NCBI RefSeq assembly: GCF_008364625.2
Contig: NZ_CP126604.1
Location: 2,790,001-2,854,000 of the forward strand
From: Enterobacter dykesii
GTDB taxonomy: Bacteria; Pseudomonadota; Gammaproteobacteria; Enterobacterales; Enterobacteriaceae
DNA length: 64,000 nt
Direction: 5' to 3'
Part shown: in pieces, positions 18,786 to 27,654 of the stretch
How positions within the stretch are numbered: position 1 is the stretch's first letter
How the letters are laid out: each line of letters starts with the position of its first letter
Program-made: the position numbers and the translations under genes
Notes under the pieces: model-generated
Told to the model about the DNA's origin: nothing
The model's input: the letters and a program-made list of their open reading frames with translations, nothing else
Database searches by the model: none

Positions 18786-19505
18786 CTATAACTTACCCAG
18801 CTTGGTTCGTAAGCGTTTAATGGCCTGGCTGTGCAGCTGGCTCACCCGCGACTCTCCCACCTCCAGAACAGCGCCAATCTCTTTGAGGTTAAGCTCTTCC
18901 TGGTAATAAAGGGTCAACACCAGCTGTTCGCGTTCAGGCAGAGCTTCAATAGCCTCCATGACGCGCTGGCGTAAATTCCCTTCCATTAAATGGTGTAACG
19001 GGTTTTCCTGCTGGTGCTCGTCCGTCACCAGCTCGATGCTATCGCCATGCTCTTCTCGCCACTCGTCATAAGAGAAGAGTTGGCTATTATTGGTATCGAG
19101 CAACATCTGACGATACTCTTCAACAGCAATGCCAAGACGTTCCGCCACTTCGGTTTCCGTTGCGTTACGTCCCAGTTCCTGTTCCAGCTGCCCCATCGCA
19201 TGCGCCACTTCGCGCGCGTTGCGGCGAACGCTGCGCGGCACCCAGTCGCGGCTGCGCAGCTCGTCCAGCATCGCACCACGAATACGCTGAACTGCGTAAG
19301 TCGTAAATGCCGTTCCTTGCAGAGCGTCGTATCGGTCAACTGCATTCAATAACCCGATACCGCCCGCCTGTAGCAGATCGTCGAGTTCCACGCTCGCCGG
19401 CAAGCGCACCTGGAGGCGCAATGCTTCGTGACGCACCAGCGGGACATAACGCTGCCACAGCGAGTGTTTATCCATTACACCTTCAGCGGTATAGAGTGAA
19501 TTCAC
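18786..19505 (-). CDS. fliA: flagellar sigma factor FliA (sigma-28)
   Basis: The 239-residue sigma-28 factor directs class 3 flagellar and chemotaxis promoters and is held by FlgM until hook completion. Regions 2 (DDLLQAGGIGLLNAVDRYDA and FTTYAVQRIRGAMLDELR), 3 (ETEVAERLG) and 4 (EELNLKEIGAVLEVGESRVSQ, cited in part as LKEIGAVLEVGESRVSQ) are all intact. The start is GTG at 19505, giving MNSLYTAEGV as in E. coli. Its targets fliC and fliD in this window carry clear sigma-28 promoters. Confidence 0.97.
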   Translation of the reverse strand: MNSLYTAEGVMDKHSLWQRYVPLVRHEALRLQVRLPASVELDDLLQAGGIGLLNAVDRYDALQGTAFTTYAVQRIRGAMLDELRSRDWVPRSVRRNAREVAHAMGQLEQELGRNATETEVAERLGIAVEEYRQMLLDTNNSQLFSYDEWREEHGDSIELVTDEHQQENPLHHLMEGNLRQRVMEAIEALPEREQLVLTLYYQEELNLKEIGAVLEVGESRVSQLHSQAIKRLRTKLGKL

Positions 19506-19530
19506 GATAAACAGCCCTGCGTTAGTTGAG

Positions 19531-19538
19531 TTATCGGC
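19531..19538 (-). promoter_or_regulatory. sigma-28-like -10 element ahead of fliA
   Basis: On the minus strand GCCGATAA, an exact sigma-28 -10, lies about 25 bases before the fliA start. No convincing TAAA-type -35 is found 11 bases upstream. In E. coli fliA has both a class 2 and a self-activated promoter. Confidence 0.4.
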
Positions 19539-19606
19539 ATGATTATCCGATTCTGGAGGGCAATCAATTGGATGAATAATGGGTGAAATGGGCGTTTATT
19601 TGCCTA

Positions 19607-20731
19607 TTACTGTAATAACCTCGATTTCGGCACAGCATATAAAACCAGTTCAAAAGCAAGTTCCGGATGGTGGCCACGAAGATAAAAATGGTAATCAGCG
19701 CTGAGTGATTGAATATATTGTGGAATAGTCAGAAGATCTTCCGGCTTATGATAAAGACTAATCGCTAATAGTGGGTGCCAGGCGCGAATGGTGCCCGCGG
19801 CGCCCTGGAGTGCTTTGAGCTCTGCACCTTCGACATCCATTTTTATGAAAGTGGCTTTACCGCCCTGCAAGATATTATCAATGCTATCGAGCTCAATCGT
19901 AACCGTATCGCGGCTTTGCTCCACAAGCCGCGAAGAGAGCGCATTTCCAGATTGAAAAGAGAGCACGGTTTTATTCTCCCATACCCCTTTTTGCACTGGC
20001 TGGCAGAATGGCCATTGTCGGGTATTATCACAAAGCTGAGAAAAATTACCGGCATCAGGTTCGAAACCGACAATTTTCTCCGGCATCTCAACGCCCTGAT
20101 GGGCAACTTCCTGCATAAACGCGCCGATGCTATCACCATTGTAGGCACCACAATCAATGAACACTTCGTTATTCTGCAGGCGGAGTATATCGGCAGGAAA
20201 ATAGTGGACTGGCTCGTATACTGCCTGGTAATAGCCGCGGGTTGCGCTGAGACGCTGTTTAAGGAACGCGACCAGCGTTTCTCTTGAACGTTCGTCCGCG
20301 AGGCCGGCATAGACGGCTTCAAGGGTATCGCTATGCTCGTCACAAAACGACTGTGTATACCACAGCGTGGTGCTGACTCCGATAAAGGCAGGATCGTAAA
20401 CCAGCACGTTTGCGCCGCCGCGACGTAATTCCTGTTGCAATGCATCACGGACGTATTGCAGCGCAACGATACAGTTAAATTTACCGGGTTGTTCGATAAG
20501 GTCTTCAATTGCCACCACCGGCAGGCCATGGAAGGTCATGCCTTCAGTGATGTATTGTCGGTTTAACGCTACCTTATCGAGAGGCATATTTTCCCGGAAC
20601 ATAAATTCCGCGGTCATCTGCCCAAGGCAACCGGCTCCATAGAGAACCAGCGGAAGTCCGTTGGCGCGCATGTCGCGGATGCCCTTGAAGAAATGATTAT
20701 CGTAGCCCTGTATCTGTTCGAGTAATGTCAT
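19607..20731 (-). CDS. FkbM family SAM-dependent methyltransferase with N-terminal Rossmann-like domain
   Basis: The 374-residue protein is the last gene of the island. The C-terminal half is an FkbM-type methyltransferase: SAM motif VFIDCGAYNGDS (residues 190-201), then FEPDAGN and FIKMDVEGAELKALQG (295-310), a strong FkbM hallmark. The N-terminal half (about 25-125) has a VLYGAGCLGQ nucleotide-binding-like turn, as in sugar-modifying proteins. FkbM enzymes O-methylate hydroxyls of sugars and polyketides. Here methylation of a flagellin glycan is the likely role, by inference. GAGGA precedes the ATG. It ends 101 bases before fliA. Confidence 0.85.
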   Translation of the reverse strand: MTLLEQIQGYDNHFFKGIRDMRANGLPLVLYGAGCLGQMTAEFMFRENMPLDKVALNRQYITEGMTFHGLPVVAIEDLIEQPGKFNCIVALQYVRDALQQELRRGGANVLVYDPAFIGVSTTLWYTQSFCDEHSDTLEAVYAGLADERSRETLVAFLKQRLSATRGYYQAVYEPVHYFPADILRLQNNEVFIDCGAYNGDSIGAFMQEVAHQGVEMPEKIVGFEPDAGNFSQLCDNTRQWPFCQPVQKGVWENKTVLSFQSGNALSSRLVEQSRDTVTIELDSIDNILQGGKATFIKMDVEGAELKALQGAAGTIRAWHPLLAISLYHKPEDLLTIPQYIQSLSADYHFYLRGHHPELAFELVLYAVPKSRLLQ

Positions 20732-20753
20732 GTAGTCCTCAGCTCAACCTTTA

Positions 20754-21869
20754 TTAGCGATGTAAATTGACTTTGGCAGACGTCACGGCGCTCTGCTGCG
20801 CTTTTTCGAGAAACTCGAGACCGCGAACGGCCGTATCACAACTGAAGCTATATTCCGTAGGTTCACCGCGTAAACTAGCGGCGATGTCGGCGTAGTAGTT
20901 AGCGAATGCCTCAATGAATCCGGCAGGATGCCCGGCTTTAAAACGACAATAGCGAGGCTGATTAGCCACCTTGTTGTCCCCTGCCGTTCGATCAATCAGA
21001 CGCACGTTGCCATGCCGATCGGCGAGTCGGAGATATTCTGGCTCCATTTGCAGCCATTCTGCGCTGCCTTCTGACCCATATATACGGATTCGCAAACCAT
21101 TGCGGTAACCGAGCGCTGCCTTGCCGTACCAGTAGTTACAGACCATGTCGTCGCTATAGCGGGAGATCAGGTTAATCGTATCGATAACGTCCGATACGCG
21201 GGCAAAGGTGCTGTTGATCGCATAGACATCTTCGGCTTGCTTATCCGTCAGAAACTCCACCAGCTGGTGCACATGGACACCCAGGTCGAGCGAAACAGTA
21301 GGAATATCCCCATCAACTCGTCGCCATTCCTGAGGCTGAGGCACGCTGCCATCCTCGCGGCTGCGAATAAACCCTTCCTGGGGCATTTCAACCATAACAT
21401 GCTGAATTTTGCCCAACTCGCCGCTAAGCAGACGATTACGCAATTCGCGAACCATGGGATAACCGGTGTAGTTATAGGTGACGTACAGTTGTCCTTTCAT
21501 CTCGAAGACTCGCCGGGCGATATCCCTCGCGTCGCCTACACTTGCAACCATCGCTTTTTCACTGATCACCGGCAGGCCATACTCCAGACAGGCCAGGATA
21601 ATTTCACGGTGTGAGGGTGTGGGCGTCAGTATGACGACAGCATCCATCTGCGCATGTTGTTCTTCAAGCAATGTGACTGCGCTGGAGTAAATGGCCTCGT
21701 CTTTAACCCCCCAAGCTCGACCCGTCTGCTGGTTCAGCGACGTATCGCGGCTAAAGCAGCCCGTAGTAAGCTGAAAATGCCCGTCCATTTGACTAGCGAT
21801 GTTGTGAGTGAGACCGATGGCAGAATTGATCCCACCGCCGATAAACCCGAGAGACAGAGGCCTGTGCAT
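20754..21869 (-). CDS. Gfo/Idh/MocA family oxidoreductase
   Basis: The 371-residue NAD(P)-dependent dehydrogenase has the Rossmann motif GFIGGGINSAIG (8-19), the family lysine in ISEKAM (Glu104-Lys105) and a catalytic-type DLGVHVHQL loop near 195-205. The usual EKP is EKA here. Family members oxidise or reduce sugar and nucleotide-sugar hydroxyls; the substrate cannot be told. Its place between the ATP-grasp and FkbM genes points to making the flagellin modification. AAGGA lies upstream of the ATG, and ten bases separate it from the ATP-grasp stop. Confidence 0.83.
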   Translation of the reverse strand: MHRPLSLGFIGGGINSAIGLTHNIASQMDGHFQLTTGCFSRDTSLNQQTGRAWGVKDEAIYSSAVTLLEEQHAQMDAVVILTPTPSHREIILACLEYGLPVISEKAMVASVGDARDIARRVFEMKGQLYVTYNYTGYPMVRELRNRLLSGELGKIQHVMVEMPQEGFIRSREDGSVPQPQEWRRVDGDIPTVSLDLGVHVHQLVEFLTDKQAEDVYAINSTFARVSDVIDTINLISRYSDDMVCNYWYGKAALGYRNGLRIRIYGSEGSAEWLQMEPEYLRLADRHGNVRLIDRTAGDNKVANQPRYCRFKAGHPAGFIEAFANYYADIAASLRGEPTEYSFSCDTAVRGLEFLEKAQQSAVTSAKVNLHR

Positions 21870-21879
21870 AATCCGGTCC

Positions 21880-23046
21880 TTACAATGAATTAAATGAGAA
21901 ATAGTTTTTTAGCTGCGGCGTGTAGCGTGCCATGGCATTGAGTTCGGTAAATTCAGCAAAAACCAGTCCGGCACGATCCTCTGGTGCTGGTCCGAGTTCA
22001 TCGCCCGGCTTTTTCAGCGGGATAGTTTGAATGATCGTGGCTGGTAGCGGAGCGTAGCTGAAGCCAAAAAATCGACTCTGCTGTTCGCAAGAGACCGTAT
22101 GGCGTACAACGTATCGCTGGCGCGCCGGTCGCCGATTCGGGAACGCACTCTCCCCACCGATAAAGGGCAACACAAATTCACGGCAATAATCTACGCCCGT
22201 CGAGAGTTCAATCAATTTCGAGTAGAGATCGCCTGGGCATCGGCGGGTGACTTCAATCAACCAAAAATCCTGTTCGTCAGCGATGAGTTGCGTGTGCAAC
22301 AAACCATCCACCAGAGCTAAATCGCTGACAATGGCCTGCATACACTCGCTGATGCGGTCGCGCATCAGCTCGCTGAGATTGACGCTCAAGCAACTGCTAT
22401 TTACCTGCCACGGATAGACCGTGCAAAACTCATCAACAAAAAATTCGCAGACAATTTGCCCATTGCGAATAAAAGCAGAATGGCTATATAGGGCTCCCTG
22501 GCAGAATGTTTCAATGACACACTGCCCTCCCGGCGATGCAGAGCAGGCGATTTTTACCGCCTCATCCAGCTCTGACGGCTGATGAATAAGTGAAATCCCC
22601 ATACCACTGTAAGCATCAACAGGTTTAACCAGCAGCGGGAATGCTAGCAAGTGCGCGTCCTGCGGGCTTCTTACAGCCCGCGGTATTGGGTAGCCTTGGG
22701 CGCTGGCCCATTTTCTGAAGCGATCTTTCAAAAAGAGAAGATCGCTGACTTCGGGTGAGTCGAAGCCTGGAAGGCCAAGCTCATCCGCCACACGGCAACC
22801 TGAAAGATAGGACACATCAGTTACGCCGGGGGATAGCGCAGTAATTTTTTCATTACGGGCAATCGCCAGTACGGCTTTGCTATCGGCATAATTTTGCACG
22901 CAGGTCGCGTTGGCATATTTCATACCTGCATCCTGAGCTTTGCCGCTACAGGCGAGCGTACGAAAACCCGCCGCTTTTATGGCCTGTTGTAACGGCAGTG
23001 AGGCAAAACCCGCATCCAGGATCATTGCAGTGCGCATCACGGTCAT
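21880..23046 (-). CDS. ATP-grasp ligase
   Basis: The 388-residue protein is an ATP-grasp carboxylate-amine ligase. A pre-ATP-grasp Rossmann region (1-105) precedes Lys141-Pro in FPLLVKPVDAYSGMGIS, the mobile Gly-rich loop (147-150), and the metal/ATP site ExTRRCPGD (265-272). These enzymes join a carboxylate, often an amino acid, to an amine via an acyl-phosphate. Next to an amino-sugar transaminase it could acylate the new sugar amine with an amino acid; this is inference. The ATG overlaps the transaminase stop by four bases (ATGA), so the two are translationally coupled. Confidence 0.83.
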   Translation of the reverse strand: MTVMRTAMILDAGFASLPLQQAIKAAGFRTLACSGKAQDAGMKYANATCVQNYADSKAVLAIARNEKITALSPGVTDVSYLSGCRVADELGLPGFDSPEVSDLLFLKDRFRKWASAQGYPIPRAVRSPQDAHLLAFPLLVKPVDAYSGMGISLIHQPSELDEAVKIACSASPGGQCVIETFCQGALYSHSAFIRNGQIVCEFFVDEFCTVYPWQVNSSCLSVNLSELMRDRISECMQAIVSDLALVDGLLHTQLIADEQDFWLIEVTRRCPGDLYSKLIELSTGVDYCREFVLPFIGGESAFPNRRPARQRYVVRHTVSCEQQSRFFGFSYAPLPATIIQTIPLKKPGDELGPAPEDRAGLVFAEFTELNAMARYTPQLKNYFSFNSL

Positions 23047-24203
23047 ACTACGAGCCCCGCGTATATTGCCGACTCGTTAGACGGTACCTCACCAGACAGA
23101 GATGCGCGTCTAAGAGCATTCACTACGCGATCTTGATCCTCTGGCGTTAATCCGGGATAAATTGGAAGGCACAGCACCTTGTCGGCGATATCATTGGCAA
23201 CAGGCAGATGCTCTTCAGCAGAAGAAGGAAACCCTCTGTACATCGCAAAAGAACTAATTAATGGATAGAAATAGCGGCGAGTCAGAATGCCGTCAGCTTT
23301 AAATAATGTATAAACATCATCGCGACTCATGCCAAATTTCGGCTCAATGAGCACCGGGAAATACGCATGGTTCCAGCTCACATCGTCTGGCACGTCGACA
23401 AACGTTAATCCTTCCAGTCCTTTTAACAGCTCGCAATAGCGTTGATGAATCGCTTTGCGTTCTTCCAGAGCTTTATCAATATGCTTAAGTTGCAGAAGAC
23501 CAAACGCCGCTTCCACTTCATTCATTTTGGCGTTTATGCCTGGTGCCACGATGCGGGTCTCACCGGCAAAACCAAAGTTCTTTAGATAGTCGATGCGCTG
23601 TTTAGTTTTAAGATCCTGGGAAATGATCGCCCCCCCCTCAAAGGTGTTAAAAACTTTGGTGGCATGGAAGCTGAGTACCGACAAATCACCATGGTTTAGA
23701 ATGCTGATATCATTTTTTCGAACATTAAACGCATGCGCGGCATCATAAATTACCCGTAAGCCATAGACGTCAGCAATTTTCTGTATTTTGTCGATGTCGC
23801 AAGGGATACCATAACAATGGACAGGCAAAATGGCCGTGGTATTTGGCGTAATTAATTCTTCGATGCAATCCGGGTTAATATTATAGGTTCGTGGATCAAT
23901 ATCAGCGAAGACAGGCGTTAAGCCATTCCACAGCAAACTGTGTGAGGTCGCCACAAAGGAATACGGCGTAGTGATTACCTCTCCGCTCAGACGCAATGCC
24001 TGAAATGCCGTCAGCAGCGCCAGCGTACCGTTAGCGAATAGAGAAAGGTGCTTAACGCCAAGGTATTGCGCCAGAGCCTCTTCCAGCTGCTGGTGGAAAG
24101 GCCCGCCATTTGTCAGAGTCTTGTTTTGCCAGATTTTCTCCAGATAAGGAATAAACTCCTCCAAAGGGGGCAAAAATGGACTGGTTACGTAAATTTCATT
24201 CAT
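23043..24203 (-). CDS. DegT/DnrJ/EryC1 aminotransferase, VioA-like
   Basis: The 386-residue PLP-dependent sugar transaminase has Asp154 in IYDAAHAF and Lys183 in SFHATKVFNTFEGGA, the cofactor residues. The N-terminus (VTSPFLPPLEEFIPYLEKIW) and TNGGPFHQQLE resemble VioA, which makes dTDP-4-amino-4,6-dideoxyglucose from the 4-keto sugar. The likely product is a 4-amino-4,6-dideoxyhexose nucleotide. The start at 24203 was chosen over 24365 because GAGG lies six bases upstream and homologues begin here. No rmlA/rmlB genes are nearby, so the keto sugar must come from elsewhere. GC content is visibly lower than in flanking flagellar genes. Confidence 0.88.
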   Translation of the reverse strand: MNEIYVTSPFLPPLEEFIPYLEKIWQNKTLTNGGPFHQQLEEALAQYLGVKHLSLFANGTLALLTAFQALRLSGEVITTPYSFVATSHSLLWNGLTPVFADIDPRTYNINPDCIEELITPNTTAILPVHCYGIPCDIDKIQKIADVYGLRVIYDAAHAFNVRKNDISILNHGDLSVLSFHATKVFNTFEGGAIISQDLKTKQRIDYLKNFGFAGETRIVAPGINAKMNEVEAAFGLLQLKHIDKALEERKAIHQRYCELLKGLEGLTFVDVPDDVSWNHAYFPVLIEPKFGMSRDDVYTLFKADGILTRRYFYPLISSFAMYRGFPSSAEEHLPVANDIADKVLCLPIYPGLTPEDQDRVVNALRRASLSGEVPSNESAIYAGLVV

Positions 24204-24267
24204 AGCGTACCTCGGTATTGATACCGTTAAATTTTGCCCAACTGGCAGCCTGATAATCGATTGCCAT

Positions 24268-27200
24268 TCACGAACGCTCCTCGGCAATGAGAAACGGATG
24301 TGGCTTTTCTCCCCGACAATAGATTTCCCATGCTTCACGCAGCGCCCGCTCAAAATTTTCGGCAATATTAAAATCTGGTAAGGGATTAACCGGGATCCTA
24401 TCGCGCATCCCCAGACGTATTTCAGCTAACGCTGGAATATGTTGACGCCAGCCAATTGCCTTATAAATATAATCATCCTCATCATCAGCGATAAACTGTT
24501 CCAGCCCGTAAGAACGCATAATATCTACTCCCTGCTGGCAGGGTATGGTCGGACCATTCATCGTAATTGTCGGAACGCCCATCCAGGCTCCATGATGCGT
24601 CGTTGTTCCGCCGCTGTAGGGGAAGGCATCAAGTAAAATATCGATTTCATGGTGCAGAGCCAGGTATTCGTCCAGTTCGACCAGGCCACGGAAAAGTAAT
24701 CTGTCTTGCGAAACTCCACGCTGTTTAAAGCGCTTCGTCATGGCAGAGATCATTTCGGCATCGGTCATATTACCGATTAAGAGACGACTTTCAGGGTAGC
24801 CCTGCAAAATTGAAGCCCACGTATTCAGAACCTGGTCATTTATTTTTTTTGACCGGTTGAAGCTTCCAAACGTGATAAAACCATTTTGCAGCGCAGGTAA
24901 GGGGTTAATATCGGGGCTTCGCGGGTGAGGTTCGAAACTCTTACGCGTCGCCACGAACATCGCATTTTCCACCAGCTGTTTTTCAAGGGCCGGAGACTGT
25001 GCCAGGCTCGCCGAAAGCAGAATATAATCCATCTCTTTCATCCCGGTGGTGCCAGGGTATCCTATCCATGTAATCTGGATCGGTGCCGGGCGCAGAGCGA
25101 AGACCGGTAGCCGGTTATAAGCGGTATGGCCCGATAAATCGAACAGAATATCAATCCCATCTTCTGCGATCAGTTTCGCCAGCTCAATATCGCTGATAGC
25201 ATCAACCTGGCGCCAAAGGGTAGCGCTCTGACGCAGGTGGCGATAAACGTCATCCTCTTCCAGGAAAAGCGTGTTATAGGCAACCAAATCATATTTTTCG
25301 CGATTAATGGCGTCCCAGTATGGCAGCAGGAAATTTGCCACCGGATGTTTACGCAAATCTCCGGAAACAAAACCGAGCCGAAGTTTGCGCTGAGGTTCCT
25401 GGGAATTAGTTAGCGTCAGCTTTACCCCGGTCTCTTCAGCCCAGGACGCCGTACGACGGCCAAACTCGATATGCTTTTCCAGCAGCTCTTCAGCCTTCAC
25501 GCTAGCGTCATGACTCATCACAAAAAGTAAATTGCTGAAGTAACCAAAATTGTAATTACTGAGCTCAACAGCCTTTTCCATAAAATAGCGCGCTTCTGCC
25601 ATTTTATGGTTGTCACTCAGGACAATGCCGGTGAGTCCAAGCGAACTTGGGCCGGGATGCTGAAAACGCATAATTTCCCTACAGCATTTTTCTGCCAACG
25701 ACATATCGCCGTAAGCATGGTGCAGCGATGCCATACTGAGCCAGTAATCAATATTTTTTTTATTCAGGCGCAGTAAAGTACGGACAATCAGCCGCGAACC
25801 GTAAAACTCACGCTTGCGCTGAAGTACTGTGGCGAGATCATAATAGATATCAAGGCTGGAAAAATAATATCCCATTAGCGTACAAAGCGATGCCAGAGCG
25901 TCATCCCAGGCAGAGGTTAAGACGCACGTTTTTGAGTAGCAGCGAAGCACATGAATATTGTCGGGTTTTTTCTCCATCAATGCGCGGGCGTACTCCCGGG
26001 CTTCTTGAGATCGCCCTTCCTGAATGAGACTGTTCGCTCGTGCATAAATGGCATCGACGTCAGGATCGGCTAATTCGGATTCGGCGTTGCCCTTCAGCAG
26101 CAATCCCCCCTGTGCCTTGTCGACGCTCAATAATAACAGCAGCGAAAGCTGCGATTTGAGTACGTCGAGCATGCCCGCACGCAGAAAACACTGCAGATGT
26201 TTTTTCCATGCCTCCGGAGAGCCCGTCAGCAGCCCTTTAATTTTCAGCGACGAGTAGTGTTGCCAGTTTGCCAGTCCTGCTCTGTTCATATCGTACTGAA
26301 GATAACGCCACTCGTCGGGCGTTAAGGAGGCCCACTCTCCCCACAAATTCATGATGCGGATGGCATCCAACGGCTGTTCGGAAGGCAGCCCCCCCACCGG
26401 TGCCAGCTCATCGTTTTGCGCAGCGTTATAGGGGCCTGGAGCCGCACTCCAAAAGAGGCCGTCCGCGCCTGTCATAAACAGCGTTGTGAGGGCATCCAGG
26501 ACCGTATCCTGATAATCCTCCTGCGTTTCAGGGGCATGGCAGTTGAGCAGTAGCTGCTCGAAACTTAAGGACATCGGCCAGACATTACCCAGCAATTCCA
26601 TGATGCGGATAATAACGGCGTTGTCGGTGCGAATGATTCGACCGTTACTGTTCCTGAATTGATGCGGTGCTTTTGCGGGATCCATTTCGACCGGCACAAA
26701 GCTTCCGGCCCAGTGCAGGTTTCTAAGCTGATTAAGATCCGGTTTGATGGGAGGCTGGTGGCTATTCAGGTGACACAGCAGAGTAAAGCGTTCTGAGCGC
26801 TGCACGGCATAGTCAAGATACTGCTGTGCCATTGTTCTGCTGGCTCCGGCACTGACGGCCTCGAGCAGTTCTTCAATTGTCGGATTATAATAGCTTCCTA
26901 GCTCTGACTGCGGAAGGATATCGCCCAGATACTGCAGACCCACCTGTTCCGCCTGTGAACAGAAGGCAGCCAAAGTACATGCCCCGTCAGTCGGGGTTAA
27001 GAAGGCGAGAATCAGTGCGTTGTCGTCCATTTTTTCAGCACGTAGGACTTCGTTCTTGAGCGCGCCTTCCTCCAGTGTTAATAGCATAAAACTCAGCATG
27101 GCACGGGCAGAAGCCAGCAGATCGCTGCCCGCTTCTGCCCGTTCAAGATGAAAGCGTAGCGCTTCACCCAACGCGAGACGCGCTGAACTTCCCGGCAGCA

Positions 27201-27618
27201 CAGACCATTTTATGGCGATAACACCATTTATGGATAAATGCGCGTGACACCACTGCAAGAGTGCTTCTCGCTCGCTTTTGCCCAGAAAAGCAAAACTCTG
27301 GTGGATAATGATGTAATCAAACTCGCCGGGATCGACCGCAAGCAAATCCCCTAACCCTGCCTCAAACAGTTCAACATTCTGACAACCCAGCCCTGCAACC
27401 AACTGCTTCCCCTTCAGGATCGCCTGTCCATCAATATCCACACCAATAGCTATACTCTCCGGGTGAGCCCAGGCGTGCATAATGAGGCTCGTTGCTGATC
27501 CACAACCAATCTCCATGACATGAGCAAATGCAGGAACCGGCGTGGCCAGGAGATTAAGTGCCGCAGCAGCATAAAGGGTCTCAGGGCTGACCCGTTGGTT
27601 GGGATACATTGTCGTCAC
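24268..27618 (-). CDS. methyltransferase-TPR-GT41 (SPINDLY/OGT-like) fusion protein
   Basis: The 1116-residue protein has three parts. Residues 1-500: a SAM methyltransferase (EIGCGSATS, 36-44; GVDIDG, 59-64) followed by a methyltransferase-regulatory-like region. Residues 520-720: TPR-like helical repeats. Residues 745-1100: a GT41 glycosyltransferase with GFVSGDLRKHPVANF, WIGYPGTTGM, FGSFNRSKKI (Lys925 matching the nucleotide-binding lysine of OGT) and FPYSGGTTTHHGAWMGVP. GT41 enzymes O-glycosylate Ser/Thr of proteins, so this is the probable flagellin glycosyltransferase. The start is a GTG with GGAAT before it; an ATG lies three codons in. Confidence 0.85.
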   Translation of the reverse strand: MTTMYPNQRVSPETLYAAAALNLLATPVPAFAHVMEIGCGSATSLIMHAWAHPESIAIGVDIDGQAILKGKQLVAGLGCQNVELFEAGLGDLLAVDPGEFDYIIIHQSFAFLGKSEREALLQWCHAHLSINGVIAIKWSVLPGSSARLALGEALRFHLERAEAGSDLLASARAMLSFMLLTLEEGALKNEVLRAEKMDDNALILAFLTPTDGACTLAAFCSQAEQVGLQYLGDILPQSELGSYYNPTIEELLEAVSAGASRTMAQQYLDYAVQRSERFTLLCHLNSHQPPIKPDLNQLRNLHWAGSFVPVEMDPAKAPHQFRNSNGRIIRTDNAVIIRIMELLGNVWPMSLSFEQLLLNCHAPETQEDYQDTVLDALTTLFMTGADGLFWSAAPGPYNAAQNDELAPVGGLPSEQPLDAIRIMNLWGEWASLTPDEWRYLQYDMNRAGLANWQHYSSLKIKGLLTGSPEAWKKHLQCFLRAGMLDVLKSQLSLLLLLSVDKAQGGLLLKGNAESELADPDVDAIYARANSLIQEGRSQEAREYARALMEKKPDNIHVLRCYSKTCVLTSAWDDALASLCTLMGYYFSSLDIYYDLATVLQRKREFYGSRLIVRTLLRLNKKNIDYWLSMASLHHAYGDMSLAEKCCREIMRFQHPGPSSLGLTGIVLSDNHKMAEARYFMEKAVELSNYNFGYFSNLLFVMSHDASVKAEELLEKHIEFGRRTASWAEETGVKLTLTNSQEPQRKLRLGFVSGDLRKHPVANFLLPYWDAINREKYDLVAYNTLFLEEDDVYRHLRQSATLWRQVDAISDIELAKLIAEDGIDILFDLSGHTAYNRLPVFALRPAPIQITWIGYPGTTGMKEMDYILLSASLAQSPALEKQLVENAMFVATRKSFEPHPRSPDINPLPALQNGFITFGSFNRSKKINDQVLNTWASILQGYPESRLLIGNMTDAEMISAMTKRFKQRGVSQDRLLFRGLVELDEYLALHHEIDILLDAFPYSGGTTTHHGAWMGVPTITMNGPTIPCQQGVDIMRSYGLEQFIADDEDDYIYKAIGWRQHIPALAEIRLGMRDRIPVNPLPDFNIAENFERALREAWEIYCRGEKPHPFLIAEERS

Positions 27619-27654
27619 GTTTATTCCAGATTCTCGTTATTACAGGGCCAGTGT

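Noticed and set aside
24204..24365. 54-residue N-terminal extension of the VioA-like transaminase
   Set aside because: It overlaps the end of the GT41 fusion in another frame; homologues begin at the ATG at 24203, which has a ribosome-binding site.
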